Shown piece after piece: positions 43,930 through 52,281 of a stretch of 64,000 bases of DNA. Below the pieces are notes generated by a model, which searched no databases, was not told the origin of the DNA, and saw only the letters and a program-made list of their open reading frames with translations. The DNA lies in the NCBI RefSeq assembly GCF_025972045.1, contig NZ_JAPDHX010000005.1, positions 301,274-365,273 of the forward strand, written 5' to 3'. The position numbers and the translations under genes are program-made. Numbering within the stretch: the stretch's first letter is position 1; every line of letters begins with the position of its first letter. This stretch comes from Micropruina sonneratiae (GTDB taxonomy: Bacteria; Actinomycetota; Actinomycetes; Propionibacteriales; Propionibacteriaceae).

Positions 43930-45072
43930 ATGCTGATCACCGCAGAACGGATCGTCACCGGGGCCGAGGTGCTCGACACCGGCTGGCTGGAGGTCTCCGG
44001 CGGCGTGGTCACCGCACTCGGCGCGGGCGTCCCGGACGCCACGGCCGACCACGCGCTGGGCGCGGTCACCGTGGTGCCCGGTTTCGTCGACATGCACACC
44101 CACGGCGGAGGGTCCGGGGCCTTCCCGGTGGCCACCGGCGCCGAGTCGGTGGCGGCGCGTGACCTGCACCGCCGGCACGGCACCACCTCGATGATCGCCT
44201 CTCTGGTGTCGGCCCACCCGGCCGAACTGCTGCGGCAGGTGTCGATGCTGGCCGAGCAGGTGCAGGACGGCCTGCTCGACGGCGTCCACCTGGAGGGGCC
44301 GTGGTTGTCGCCGCACCGCTGTGGCGCGCACGAGCCGACCTCGCTACGCGACCCCGACCTCGCCGAGGTCGAGGGTGTGTTCGCGGCCGGCCGGGGCACG
44401 ATCAGGATGGTCACCATCGCCCCCGAACTGCACGGGGCCGTGCCCGCGATCCGCGCCATGGTGGACGCCGGGGCGGTCGCCGCGATCGGCCACACCAACG
44501 CGTCCTACGAGGAGGCGAAGGCGGGCATCGAGGCAGGTGCGACCGTGGCCACCCACCTGTTCAACGCGATGCGACCGCTGCATCACCGCGAACCCGGTCC
44601 GATCGCCGCCCTGCTCGAGGATCCCCGCGTCACGGTCGAGTTGATCTGCGACGGGGTGCACCTGCACCCGGCCCTGTACCGCGACGTGACGAGCTGGGCC
44701 GGCCCCGAACGGGTGACCCTGATCACCGACGCGATGGCCGCGGCCGGGATGGCCGACGGCGCCTACACCCTCGGTGCGCTCGACGTGGACGTCGCCGGCG
44801 GCGTGGCCCGGGTGGCCGGCACCGACACGATAGCCGGCAGCACCGCCACCATGGACCAGGTCTTCCGCAACGCCGTGCTGTGGAGTTCGGCCCCCCGCGA
44901 GGAGGCGCTGCAGGTGGCCGTCCAGCAGGCCTGCCTCAACCCGGCCCGAGCGATGGGGCTCGACGTCGAGGGCATCGCCGTCGGCGGCCCGGCCAACCTG
45001 GTGGTACTCGACGACGACCTGCGTGTCACCCGCGTCCTGCACCACGGCACGTGGGTGGACGGCGTGGCCTGA
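43930..45072 (+). CDS. nagA: N-acetylglucosamine-6-phosphate deacetylase
   Basis: This 380-residue amidohydrolase removes acetate from GlcNAc-6-P, supplying NagB. Metal and substrate motifs are VPGFVDMHTHGGGS, HLEGPWLSPHRCGAHEP, IGHTNASYEEA, THLFNAMRPLHHREPG, ICDGVHLHP and LITDAMAAAGMADG. The acetate joins the pool handled by Pta-AckA. ATG 43930 follows GGGAGGGCGG. The TGA stop lies within a palindromic repeat (45066-45097). Confidence 0.95.
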   Translation: MLITAERIVTGAEVLDTGWLEVSGGVVTALGAGVPDATADHALGAVTVVPGFVDMHTHGGGSGAFPVATGAESVAARDLHRRHGTTSMIASLVSAHPAELLRQVSMLAEQVQDGLLDGVHLEGPWLSPHRCGAHEPTSLRDPDLAEVEGVFAAGRGTIRMVTIAPELHGAVPAIRAMVDAGAVAAIGHTNASYEEAKAGIEAGATVATHLFNAMRPLHHREPGPIAALLEDPRVTVELICDGVHLHPALYRDVTSWAGPERVTLITDAMAAAGMADGAYTLGALDVDVAGGVARVAGTDTIAGSTATMDQVFRNAVLWSSAPREEALQVAVQQACLNPARAMGLDVEGIAVGGPANLVVLDDDLRVTRVLHHGTWVDGVA

Positions 45073-45097
45073 AATGGGGACGGTTCCTTTTCAGGCC
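45066..45097 (+). repeat. REP-like palindrome, copy 2
   Basis: This 32-bp sequence (GGCCTGAAATGGGGACGGTT then CCTTTTCAGGCC) contains the nagA stop codon. It is the inverted counterpart of 45153-45184 with a single mismatch. Confidence 0.85.
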
Positions 45098-45152
45098 AGC
45101 CCTCCACGCCGGCATATCGGCGTTCACAAGGCGGGATACGCGGGCCACGCAT

Positions 45153-45184
45153 GGCCTGAAATGGAACCGTCCCCATTTCAGGCC
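45153..45184 (-). repeat. REP-like palindrome, copy 3
   Basis: This 32-bp sequence (GGCCTGAAATGGAACCGTCC then CCATTTCAGGCC) lies 55 bp from copy 2 in inverted orientation and 9 bp after the stop of the convergent YhgE/Pip gene. The pair could also form one large hairpin between the two genes. Confidence 0.85.
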
Positions 45185-45193
45185 ACTCGCCCC

Positions 45194-47287
45194 CTACGCC
45201 AGGGCGGGCACCTCGTTCAGCCGCAGCGACCGGCGGCGCAGCACCGCCGCCGCGCTGGCCCCGAGCGCGAGGAGTGCCCAGCCGAGCAGGGTGAACACCG
45301 CCGCCGGGGCGCCGGTGGAGTCGGTGAGCAGGGCGCGCAGGCCGTCCAGCATCGGCGAGACGGGTGAGACCGAACGCGCCGAGTCGAAGAAGGCCGGCGC
45401 CGCACTGGTCACAGCGCTCACCGTGGTGAGCACGGCCATGGCGACCGCGATCAGGCGTCCGGCGTTGCCCAACCAGGCCGCCAGGGCGTGGTTGACCAGC
45501 ACGAACGACACCCCGGCCAGCACCAGGAAGCCGGCCAGAGCAGCAGCCTTGGGCAGCGCCAGGCTCAGCACCCCGGCCCCGATCGCGGTCAGCACGATCG
45601 CCTGGGCCACGGCCACGATCACCCCCGGCAGCAGCGCCCGCCAGATCAGGGTTGCGCTGGACGCCGTGGACAGCGCCAGCCGCGAATCCAGCGGCTTCAC
45701 CACCGCGTAGCTCGCCAACGCGCCCAGCCACAGGGCCAGCGCGATCAGCAGGCTGGCCCAGGCCACGGTCGGGGCGACCACGCCGTCGATGCCGCTGCTG
45801 CTCACCGGCGCGGCCACCACGGTCGACAGGTTCTCGCGGTCGGCCTTGCTGTAGCTGGGGATCCTGCTGGCGCCCTTGGCCAGCCCGTCGGCCAGCGTGC
45901 GCGACCCGTTGGCCAGTTGCTCGCCGCCGTCGGCCGCGGAATCCAGGCCGGACGCCAGTTCCCTGGTGCCCTTCGCCGCCGAGGTCACCCCGCCGGTGTA
46001 CTCCTTCACCCCCGAGGTCAGCTGCGGCAGGCCGTCGGCCAGCTTGGTGGCGCCGTCGGCGGCCTGGCCGATGCCGGTGCTGAGCTGGCCCAGTCCGGTG
46101 CCGAGTTGCGCCGATCCGGTGACGAGTTCCTTGCCGCCGGCCTTGAAGGCGGCGAGCTGCTTGGCCGCCGCCTGCTGCTCGGCCGCCGATGGCAGGCTGT
46201 CGTTCAGTTCGTCTGAGAGCTGCCCCAGTCCGGTGGCGAGTTGGCTGACGCCCTTTGCGGCCGCCCCGGTGCCGGTGCGGATCCCGTTGTTGTAGGCGTC
46301 GCACAGCTGCTCGCCGAGCTCGGGCACCTGCTCATAGGGGCACTCGACTCCGAGCGTGTCCGGGTCCTCGGACGCCGCCGTCATCGCCTGGTGGTATGCA
46401 TCGAGCCCGTTTGCGAGCTGCGTCACACCGCCGGCCAGCTCTGCGGAGCCGGACGCCGCCGCGCTGAGCTGGTCGGCCAACTTGTTCGCGCCGGCCACGT
46501 ACTGCTTCACCCCGGACGCCAGCTGCTTGCCCTGCGTCGGCAGGTCCTTGGTCTGCGACTTCATGGTCTGCAGCCCCTTGGCCAGCGAGCCCGCGCCGGT
46601 CTCGACCTGCTGGACGCCGTTGACCAGCTGGGCGCCGCTGGTGGACAGCTTGTTCATGCCGGTGCTCAGCTCACCCGCACCGTCCGCGGCCGACGTCACG
46701 CCGTCGCTCAGTTGTTCGGTGCCGTCGGCCAGCTTGTCGGCCGCGTCAGCGACAGTCTGGAACTGCTTGCCGGTGTCGTTGAAGCCGATGTAGATCTGGT
46801 CGAGGTAGGCCTCGGTCAGGGTCCGGTTCAGCGACTGCGAGGCGGCGTTGGCGAGCACGTTGCCCAGCCAGGCGTCCGCCACTCCGGCCACCGGGGAGGT
46901 GTGCACCTCGATGGTGGCCTGCTCGGCGGTCGTCGGGTCGTCGTTGGCGTACGAGGTGGCCGCCTTGGAGAAGTTCTTCGGGATCACCACCACCGCCGCG
47001 TACCGGCCGGACGCGAGCCCCGGCCAGGCGTGTGCCTCGTCGGCCAGCACCCAGCCGAAGTTCTGCTCCTTGTTCGAGTCGACCAGATCGGCCGACAGCT
47101 GCCGGCCCAGCGGCACGAACTGGTCGTTGAGGGTGACGCCCTCGTCGAGGTTCACCACGGCGGCCTCGACCTGGTGCAGCCGGTCACCGGAGTTCCAGGT
47201 GCCCCACAGGAACCCGCCGGCGACCAGCACCGGCACCAGCACCAGGGCCAGCAGGGTCTTGATCGAGAAACGGTTGGTGTCAGGCAT
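45194..47287 (-). CDS. YhgE/Pip-family membrane protein
   Basis: This 697-residue protein has an N-terminal helix (residues 10-30) and an extracytoplasmic head (VNLDEGVTLNDQFVPLGRQL...). A long heptad-like region spans about 170-480, with repeated pseudo-units such as ADGTEQLSDG, STGMNKLSTSGAQLVNGVQQV and LGTGLGQLSTG. Five or six C-terminal helices of the ABC-2-type permease fold follow (about 510-690). YhgE/Pip proteins include a phage receptor (Pip) and ESX-like or export-associated proteins, with the substrate unknown. The ATG overlaps the stop of the MMPL/ABC gene by 8 bp, so the two proteins probably act together. Confidence 0.87.
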   Translation of the reverse strand: MPDTNRFSIKTLLALVLVPVLVAGGFLWGTWNSGDRLHQVEAAVVNLDEGVTLNDQFVPLGRQLSADLVDSNKEQNFGWVLADEAHAWPGLASGRYAAVVVIPKNFSKAATSYANDDPTTAEQATIEVHTSPVAGVADAWLGNVLANAASQSLNRTLTEAYLDQIYIGFNDTGKQFQTVADAADKLADGTEQLSDGVTSAADGAGELSTGMNKLSTSGAQLVNGVQQVETGAGSLAKGLQTMKSQTKDLPTQGKQLASGVKQYVAGANKLADQLSAAASGSAELAGGVTQLANGLDAYHQAMTAASEDPDTLGVECPYEQVPELGEQLCDAYNNGIRTGTGAAAKGVSQLATGLGQLSDELNDSLPSAAEQQAAAKQLAAFKAGGKELVTGSAQLGTGLGQLSTGIGQAADGATKLADGLPQLTSGVKEYTGGVTSAAKGTRELASGLDSAADGGEQLANGSRTLADGLAKGASRIPSYSKADRENLSTVVAAPVSSSGIDGVVAPTVAWASLLIALALWLGALASYAVVKPLDSRLALSTASSATLIWRALLPGVIVAVAQAIVLTAIGAGVLSLALPKAAALAGFLVLAGVSFVLVNHALAAWLGNAGRLIAVAMAVLTTVSAVTSAAPAFFDSARSVSPVSPMLDGLRALLTDSTGAPAAVFTLLGWALLALGASAAAVLRRRSLRLNEVPALA

Positions 47288-49967
47288 GGCTGAGTTCTCC
47301 TTGGAGGTTCAGGGTGCGGTACGCGCCGGGCAGCAGGTCGGTGAGATCCGACCCCGGGCTGTGGGCCAGGACGGCGCAGCCGCCGCCCTGCGTCAGGGCG
47401 CGGAGCCGTTCGGCCAGCCGGGCACGCTGCGTACCGGTGAACAGGTCGGCCTCTTCGACCAGCAGCAGCGGGCCGTCGAAGTCGGCGATCGGGGACGGGT
47501 GGGACGGCGTGGCGACCGCGGCGATGCGGCGCACCTCGGAGGCCTGCTCGGGCAGCACCCGACCAGCCACCAGCAGGTCGCCGGCGGTGAGTGTGAGGCG
47601 TCCTGACAGCGCCAGCAGCAGGCTGCGCCGGGCGGTCACCTCACCCTCGACGACCAGCACCTCGCCGGGCTTGACCGCGACGTCCACACCGCCGAACGCG
47701 TCGCCGCAGGCCAGTCCGCGGCCGTAGACGACGTGCCCGCCGGCCTCGGGCCAGGACTGCAGCCTCAACTGGTGCGCCAACGTTTCGCCCTCGATGTCGA
47801 CCATGGGCAGCCGCTTGGCCAGCCAGCGAGGCAGCCACCAGGCTCGGCTGCCGAACAGCTTCATCACCGCCGGCACCAGCGTCATCCGAACGACGAACGC
47901 GTCGATCGCAACCCCGATGGCCAGCGCGAACGCGATCGGCTTGATCGCACCCTCACCCGAGGGCACGAAGAAGGCGAACACGGCGAACATGATCAGCGCC
48001 GCCGCGACGACCACCCGCGAGGAGTGGATGAAGCCGTCCTCGACGAACCGGTCGCGGTTGCCGTGCACGAACTCCTCACGCATCCGGGAGACGAGGAAGA
48101 CCTCGTAGTCCATCGCCAGGCCGAACAGCACGCCCATCAGGATGATCGGCAGGAAGCTGATCACCGGGGCGGGTTCGCCCACGTTGACGACTTGGGCGAA
48201 CCAGCCCTTGTTGAACACCAGCGTGGTGGCTCCGAAGGCGGCTCCCACGCTGAGCAGGAAGCCGAGCGCCGCCTTGAGCGGCACCCATAGCGAGCGGAAC
48301 ACCAGGGTCAGCAGCACCAGCGAGAGTCCGACGACGAAGATGCCGAACGGCAGCAGGGCGTCGGCCAGCCGTTGTGACACGTCGATCTGGACGGCGGTGG
48401 CGCCGGTCACCGAGGTGTCGATGTCGTAGCGCTGCAGCCACTCGTCGTGCTTGTCGCGCAGGGCGTGCACGAGTTCAGCGGTGGCCGGGTCGTCGGGGCC
48501 CGTGGTCGGGATGATCTGCACCAGTGCGGTGTCGGCGTTCTCGTTGGGGGTGGCCAGGGCGACCAGTTGGACGCCGGGCATGGCCTCGATGTCGGCCTTC
48601 AGTCCGTCGACGATGTCGAGCGGGTCGTCGGATTCGACGATCGTGCCGGTGACGACCAGCGGACCGTTGTAGCCGATGCCGAACTCGCGGCTGATCACGT
48701 CGAAGGTGACCCGGTCGGCGTAGCTGACCGGGTTGCGGCCCGAGTTGGGCAGCGCCAGGGACAGGTCCTTGGCCGGGTAGGCCAGCGCCCCCAACCCGGC
48801 GATCACCAGGGCGATGGTGAGCAGCGGCACGGCCGTCACGAGCCGCACCCACACCGCCCGCAGGTCGAACCGCTTGCGCGGCGCCACGGGTGCCGCGTCG
48901 CCGTCGTCGGCGGACGCCTTCGCGGCCCGCGCGGCGCGCCGCACCCCGGGCCGCAACCGGGCGCCGGCGAAGCCCAGGAGGGCGGGCAGCAGGGTGAGGG
49001 CCAGCAGCACCTCGACCAGCACGCCGACCGCGGAGAACACGCCCATCACGCCCAGGAACGGCACGCCCGAGATGGACAGCCCGACCAGGGCGATGATCAC
49101 CGTCAGACCGGCGAACACCACCGCCGAGCCGGCGGTCGCGACGGCGCGCGCGGTGGACTCCTCGGCGTCCAACCCGTCGCGCAACTGGTCGCGGTGCCGG
49201 GAGACGATGAACAACGCGTAGTCGATGCCGACCGCGAGCGAGATCATCACCGCGAGCATCAGGCTGGTCGAGTTCACCTCGATCACCCGTGAGGCGATCA
49301 TCGTGATGGCGACCGCGATTCCGACGCCGAGCAGGGCGGTGCCCACCGGCATGGCGGCGGCCACCACCGAGCCGAGCACCACCAGCAGCACGACGATCGC
49401 CACCACCACGCCGAGCGCCTCGACGACGCTGATGTGTGGAATGTGGGTGGAGAACACCTCACCGCCCAGATGCACCTCCGAGCCGGGCAGCAGCTCGGCC
49501 ACGGTGGCGGCCTGTTCGGTCAGGCTGTCGCGCTGGGCGTCGGTGATGGAGGTCATCGAGACGTTGAGCTGCACGCTGGCCAGGCCGGCGCGTCCGTTGT
49601 CGGAGATGAGCCCGTCGACGTGCGTGCTGTAGGGCGTGGTGACGTCGTCGACGATCGGCAGTTCCTTGAAGGTGTCCAGCGCGTCGACGACCTTGGACTT
49701 GAGCCCCTTGTCGTGCAGCGATTCACCCTCGGGCAGCAGTACCACCACCTGGGCGGTGGCCGCCGCGGCCGACGGGAAGGTCATCTTCAACTGGTCGAGG
49801 GCGACCTGCGAGGAGGCACCGGGAATGGTGAAGTTGTCGTTGAACTTCGCCCCGCCCATCAGGCCCACGGTGCCGCCGAGGGCGGCGAGTACGGCCAGCC
49901 ACACCAGCAGCACCCGGACGCCGTGGCGGTAGCACGCGCGGCCGATGCGGTACAGCAATGACGACAT
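47280..49967 (-). CDS. MMPL/RND-type exporter fused to a degenerate ABC ATPase domain
   Basis: This 895-residue protein has twelve predicted helices in two MMPL halves (about residues 15-365 and 390-715), each with a large external loop and SLAVGIDYALFIVSRHRDQL or MGVLFGLAMDYEVFLVSRMREEF in the repeat core. Residues about 719-895 resemble an ABC nucleotide-binding domain. The Walker A position reads EGEVTARRSLLLAL without GxxGxGK, Walker B is PLLLVEEAD, and an H-loop-like VLAHSP follows. ATP hydrolysis is therefore doubtful. ATG 49967 was chosen at MSSLLYRIGRACYRHG. It is divergent from its likely TetR regulator. Confidence 0.88.
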   Translation of the reverse strand: MSSLLYRIGRACYRHGVRVLLVWLAVLAALGGTVGLMGGAKFNDNFTIPGASSQVALDQLKMTFPSAAAATAQVVVLLPEGESLHDKGLKSKVVDALDTFKELPIVDDVTTPYSTHVDGLISDNGRAGLASVQLNVSMTSITDAQRDSLTEQAATVAELLPGSEVHLGGEVFSTHIPHISVVEALGVVVAIVVLLVVLGSVVAAAMPVGTALLGVGIAVAITMIASRVIEVNSTSLMLAVMISLAVGIDYALFIVSRHRDQLRDGLDAEESTARAVATAGSAVVFAGLTVIIALVGLSISGVPFLGVMGVFSAVGVLVEVLLALTLLPALLGFAGARLRPGVRRAARAAKASADDGDAAPVAPRKRFDLRAVWVRLVTAVPLLTIALVIAGLGALAYPAKDLSLALPNSGRNPVSYADRVTFDVISREFGIGYNGPLVVTGTIVESDDPLDIVDGLKADIEAMPGVQLVALATPNENADTALVQIIPTTGPDDPATAELVHALRDKHDEWLQRYDIDTSVTGATAVQIDVSQRLADALLPFGIFVVGLSLVLLTLVFRSLWVPLKAALGFLLSVGAAFGATTLVFNKGWFAQVVNVGEPAPVISFLPIILMGVLFGLAMDYEVFLVSRMREEFVHGNRDRFVEDGFIHSSRVVVAAALIMFAVFAFFVPSGEGAIKPIAFALAIGVAIDAFVVRMTLVPAVMKLFGSRAWWLPRWLAKRLPMVDIEGETLAHQLRLQSWPEAGGHVVYGRGLACGDAFGGVDVAVKPGEVLVVEGEVTARRSLLLALSGRLTLTAGDLLVAGRVLPEQASEVRRIAAVATPSHPSPIADFDGPLLLVEEADLFTGTQRARLAERLRALTQGGGCAVLAHSPGSDLTDLLPGAYRTLNLQGELSHA

Positions 49968-49987
49968 GGGCCGTCCTCTCCGTCTTC

Positions 49988-50003
49988 GATACAGTCGCGT
50001 ATC
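49988..50003. promoter_or_regulatory. TetR-type operator site 1
   Basis: GATACAGTCGCGTATC is a palindrome with 5-bp perfect arms. It lies 21 bp upstream of the MMPL/ABC start. Confidence 0.65.
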
Positions 50004-50004
50004 C

Positions 50005-50020
50005 GATGCAGTAGTGTATT
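50005..50020. promoter_or_regulatory. TetR-type operator site 2
   Basis: GATGCAGTAGTGTATT is a weaker version of site 1, starting exactly 17 bp further on. Confidence 0.6.
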
Positions 50021-50021
50021 C

Positions 50022-50037
50022 AGTACAAGCGTGTATG
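50022..50037. promoter_or_regulatory. TetR-type operator site 3
   Basis: AGTACAAGCGTGTATG repeats the pattern again, 17 bp after site 2 and 22 bp before the TetR gene. Confidence 0.6.
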
Positions 50038-50058
50038 CAAACTGTTAGGATCTCGACG

Positions 50059-50721
50059 ATGACCAGCATCCGAGAGGCTCAGCGCGGAGCCCGCCGGCAG
50101 GGGCCGGGCGGTGAGTTCAGCGCGCGCCGCCAGGCGACCCGGGAACGGCTGATGGACGCCGCGGTCGAGTTGTTCGCCGAGCGCGGGGTGCTGGCGGCGT
50201 CGGTCGAGGAGATCTGCGAGCGGGCCGGCTTCACCCGGGGCGCGTTCTACTCCAACTTCGACTCCAAGGACGAGCTCTGCCTCGACGTGCTGCGCCGCAA
50301 GGGCGAACAGCATCTGGTCGCGTTGCAGCAGGTGGTCGAATCGATGCCGGGCGCCGGGTCGGGCCTGAGCCGCGCCCAGGTCATCCGCGACGCGGTGGGG
50401 CTGTTCCTGCAGGCGCAGCCGAAGGAGCGCACCGAGCTGATCGCCATGATGGAGCTGCGGCTGCACGCGCTGCGGACGCCGGAGCTGCGGGAGGGCTGGC
50501 TGGCGGTGCACGCCAACCTGTGCGCCTCGATCGCCGGCCAGCTGCAGATGGCCCTCGACCGGGTGGGCGGCCGCATCGGCATGCCCATGCCGCAGGTGAT
50601 CGAACTGCTCGGGGCGATGTACGAGAACACCGTGAGCATGAGCCTGCTCAACGGCGAGGACGCCCCGACCGGCCTCACCGCCCAGCTCGTCGCCCTGCTC
50701 GACGGGCTGATCCACGACTGA
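50059..50721 (+). CDS. TetR-family transcriptional regulator
   Basis: This 220-residue protein has an N-terminal TetR helix-turn-helix (residues about 25-75: RERLMDAAVELFAERGVLAA, SVEEICERAGFTRGAFYSNF) and a helical ligand/dimer domain. GAFYSNFDSKDEL is typical of regulators of exporters. It is divergent from the MMPL/ABC-YhgE operon, with three phased palindromes between, and probably represses both directions. ATG 50059 is preceded by TTAGGATC. Confidence 0.92.
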   Translation: MTSIREAQRGARRQGPGGEFSARRQATRERLMDAAVELFAERGVLAASVEEICERAGFTRGAFYSNFDSKDELCLDVLRRKGEQHLVALQQVVESMPGAGSGLSRAQVIRDAVGLFLQAQPKERTELIAMMELRLHALRTPELREGWLAVHANLCASIAGQLQMALDRVGGRIGMPMPQVIELLGAMYENTVSMSLLNGEDAPTGLTAQLVALLDGLIHD

Positions 50722-50814
50722 GCCGCGCCGCTCGCCGTCCCACCCCGCCACCAGCGCGGCGTCGACACGGCGGCGGTTTCGACAAGCCCGCCCGGCCGGC
50801 CCAACAATGACCCG

Positions 50815-51492
50815 GTGGACGACACCTACTTCGTGATCCCGCTCTGGGCGGACCTGACCGCGGTGGCGGTGGGCGGCATCCAGGGGGCCCTGTTCGCGTC
50901 CGGTTTCCAGGGCAAGCGGCGGGTGGATCTGCTCGGCGTCACCATCATCGGCGTGGTGATGGGCATGGGTGGCGGCATCATCCGCGACCTGCTGGTCAAC
51001 GTCACCCCGGCCACCATGCTGAGCAACTGGTATCTGGTCACCGCCACGTCGGCGTCCCTGATCGGCATGCTGCTCGCCGGCGTGTTCCAGCGGCTCAACC
51101 GGGCCATCGTCGTGCTGGACGCCGTCTCGATCGGCATGTTCGGCGCGCTGGGCGCGACCAAGGCACTGGGGGTCGGCATGCCGCTCATCCCCTCCATCTT
51201 CGTCGGGGTGAGCGCCGCGGTCGGGGGCGGCATGCTGCGCGACGTGCTGATGGGCCTGCCGGTCGCGGTGATGCACGTCGGCTCGCTCTACGCCGTCGCC
51301 GCCGGGGCAGGCTGCACCGTCCTCGCGGTCGCGCAGGCCCTTGGTGCGCCGGTGCTGTGGGCGGGTGTGGTGTGCGTCGTCGTCACCGCGGTGATCCGCG
51401 TCCTCGCCGTCGTGTTCGACCTGTCGTTGCCCGAGCAGCGCCGGCTGTACCGGCGCCGGGTCGCGGCCGAACGTCGCGCCCAGACCGGCTGA
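50815..51492 (+). CDS. TRIC-type cation channel family (UPF0126) membrane protein
   Basis: This 225-residue protein has seven predicted helices arranged as two repeats, each with the glycine-rich motif GxGGGxxRD (GMGGGIIRDLL near residue 58, VGGGMLRDVLMG near 145). Prokaryotic TRIC homologues conduct monovalent cations. The basic tail is cytosolic. The GTG at 50815 lies 6 nt after AACAAT, suggesting a leaderless start. The alkylation-repair gene follows after 5 bp. Confidence 0.88.
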   Translation: MDDTYFVIPLWADLTAVAVGGIQGALFASGFQGKRRVDLLGVTIIGVVMGMGGGIIRDLLVNVTPATMLSNWYLVTATSASLIGMLLAGVFQRLNRAIVVLDAVSIGMFGALGATKALGVGMPLIPSIFVGVSAAVGGGMLRDVLMGLPVAVMHVGSLYAVAAGAGCTVLAVAQALGAPVLWAGVVCVVVTAVIRVLAVVFDLSLPEQRRLYRRRVAAERRAQTG

Positions 51493-51497
51493 GTGCC

Positions 51498-52208
51498 GTG
51501 TCGACCCACGACCTGATCACCGCCATCGCTGCCGGCCTGGCCGCCGGCGCCGATCCCGGACGCGCCGCCGGCCAGCAGCGCTACATGCGCTCGAGCATGC
51601 CGTTCCACGGGCTGACCGTGCCGCAGGTGCGCCTCGTGGTCGCGGCCGCCGTGGCGTCCCACCCGCCGGCCGACCGGGCGGCTTGGCTGGGCGTGATCCG
51701 CGACCTGTGGGACGGCGCCACCCACCGTGAGCAGTGGTACGCCGCGCTCGGCGTCCTGCGGCACCGGCGCTTCCGGGCCTGGGCGTCGGTCGCCGACGAG
51801 CCGTTGCTCGGACTGCTGCGCCACCTGGTCGTCAGCGGCGCCTGGTGGGACGTCGTGGACGACGCGTCGCACGTCGCCGGCGACCTGCTGCGGGCCGACC
51901 GGACGACGATGACCCGGGTGCTGCGGGGCTGGTCGCGCGAGGAGAACCTGTGGCTGCGTCGGGTGTCGATCATCGCCCAACTCGGGCACCGGGAGGCCAC
52001 CGACACCGACCTGCTCACCCATGCCATCGCGGGCAGCCTCGACGACAACGACTTCTTCGCCCGCAAGGCGATCGGCTGGGCGCTGCGCGACTACTCGAAG
52101 ACGGACGCCGACTGGGTCCGCGACTACGTGGCGGCCAACACCGCCCGGCTGTCGCCGCTGTCGCGCCGGGAGGCGCTGAAGTGGCTGGAGCGGCGTCCGG
52201 GCTCGTGA
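51498..52208 (+). CDS. DNA alkylation repair protein (AlkD-like)
   Basis: This 236-residue all-helical HEAT-repeat protein has the AlkD family pattern YMRSSMPFHGLTVPQVR, EQWYAALGVL, AWWDVVDDASHVAGDLL, ENLWLRRVSIIAQL and DDNDFFARKAIGWALRDYSKTD, and ends with LSRREALKWL. It should excise N3- and N7-alkylated purines. The catalytic Asp (WWDVVD) and aromatic residues are present. The TGA stop lies within the first arm of a repeated hairpin (52203-52219). Confidence 0.92.
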   Translation: MSTHDLITAIAAGLAAGADPGRAAGQQRYMRSSMPFHGLTVPQVRLVVAAAVASHPPADRAAWLGVIRDLWDGATHREQWYAALGVLRHRRFRAWASVADEPLLGLLRHLVVSGAWWDVVDDASHVAGDLLRADRTTMTRVLRGWSREENLWLRRVSIIAQLGHREATDTDLLTHAIAGSLDDNDFFARKAIGWALRDYSKTDADWVRDYVAANTARLSPLSRREALKWLERRPGS

Positions 52209-52281
52209 GATTGCGTCACACTGAGCAGCAGACCCGCCTCACCCGCCTGCCGGGGCCGGCGAATCGGACGTAATCTCGCGA
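52203..52281 (+). repeat. Inverted-repeat hairpin unit, left copy (DUF559 cassette)
   Basis: Arms TCGTGAGATTGCGTCAC (52203-52219) and GGACGTAATCTCGCGA (52266-52281) flank a 46-bp spacer. The first arm holds the stop codon of the alkylation-repair gene, and the second encodes the C-terminal AREITS of the DUF559 protein. A matching unit lies at 53233-53310. Confidence 0.8.
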
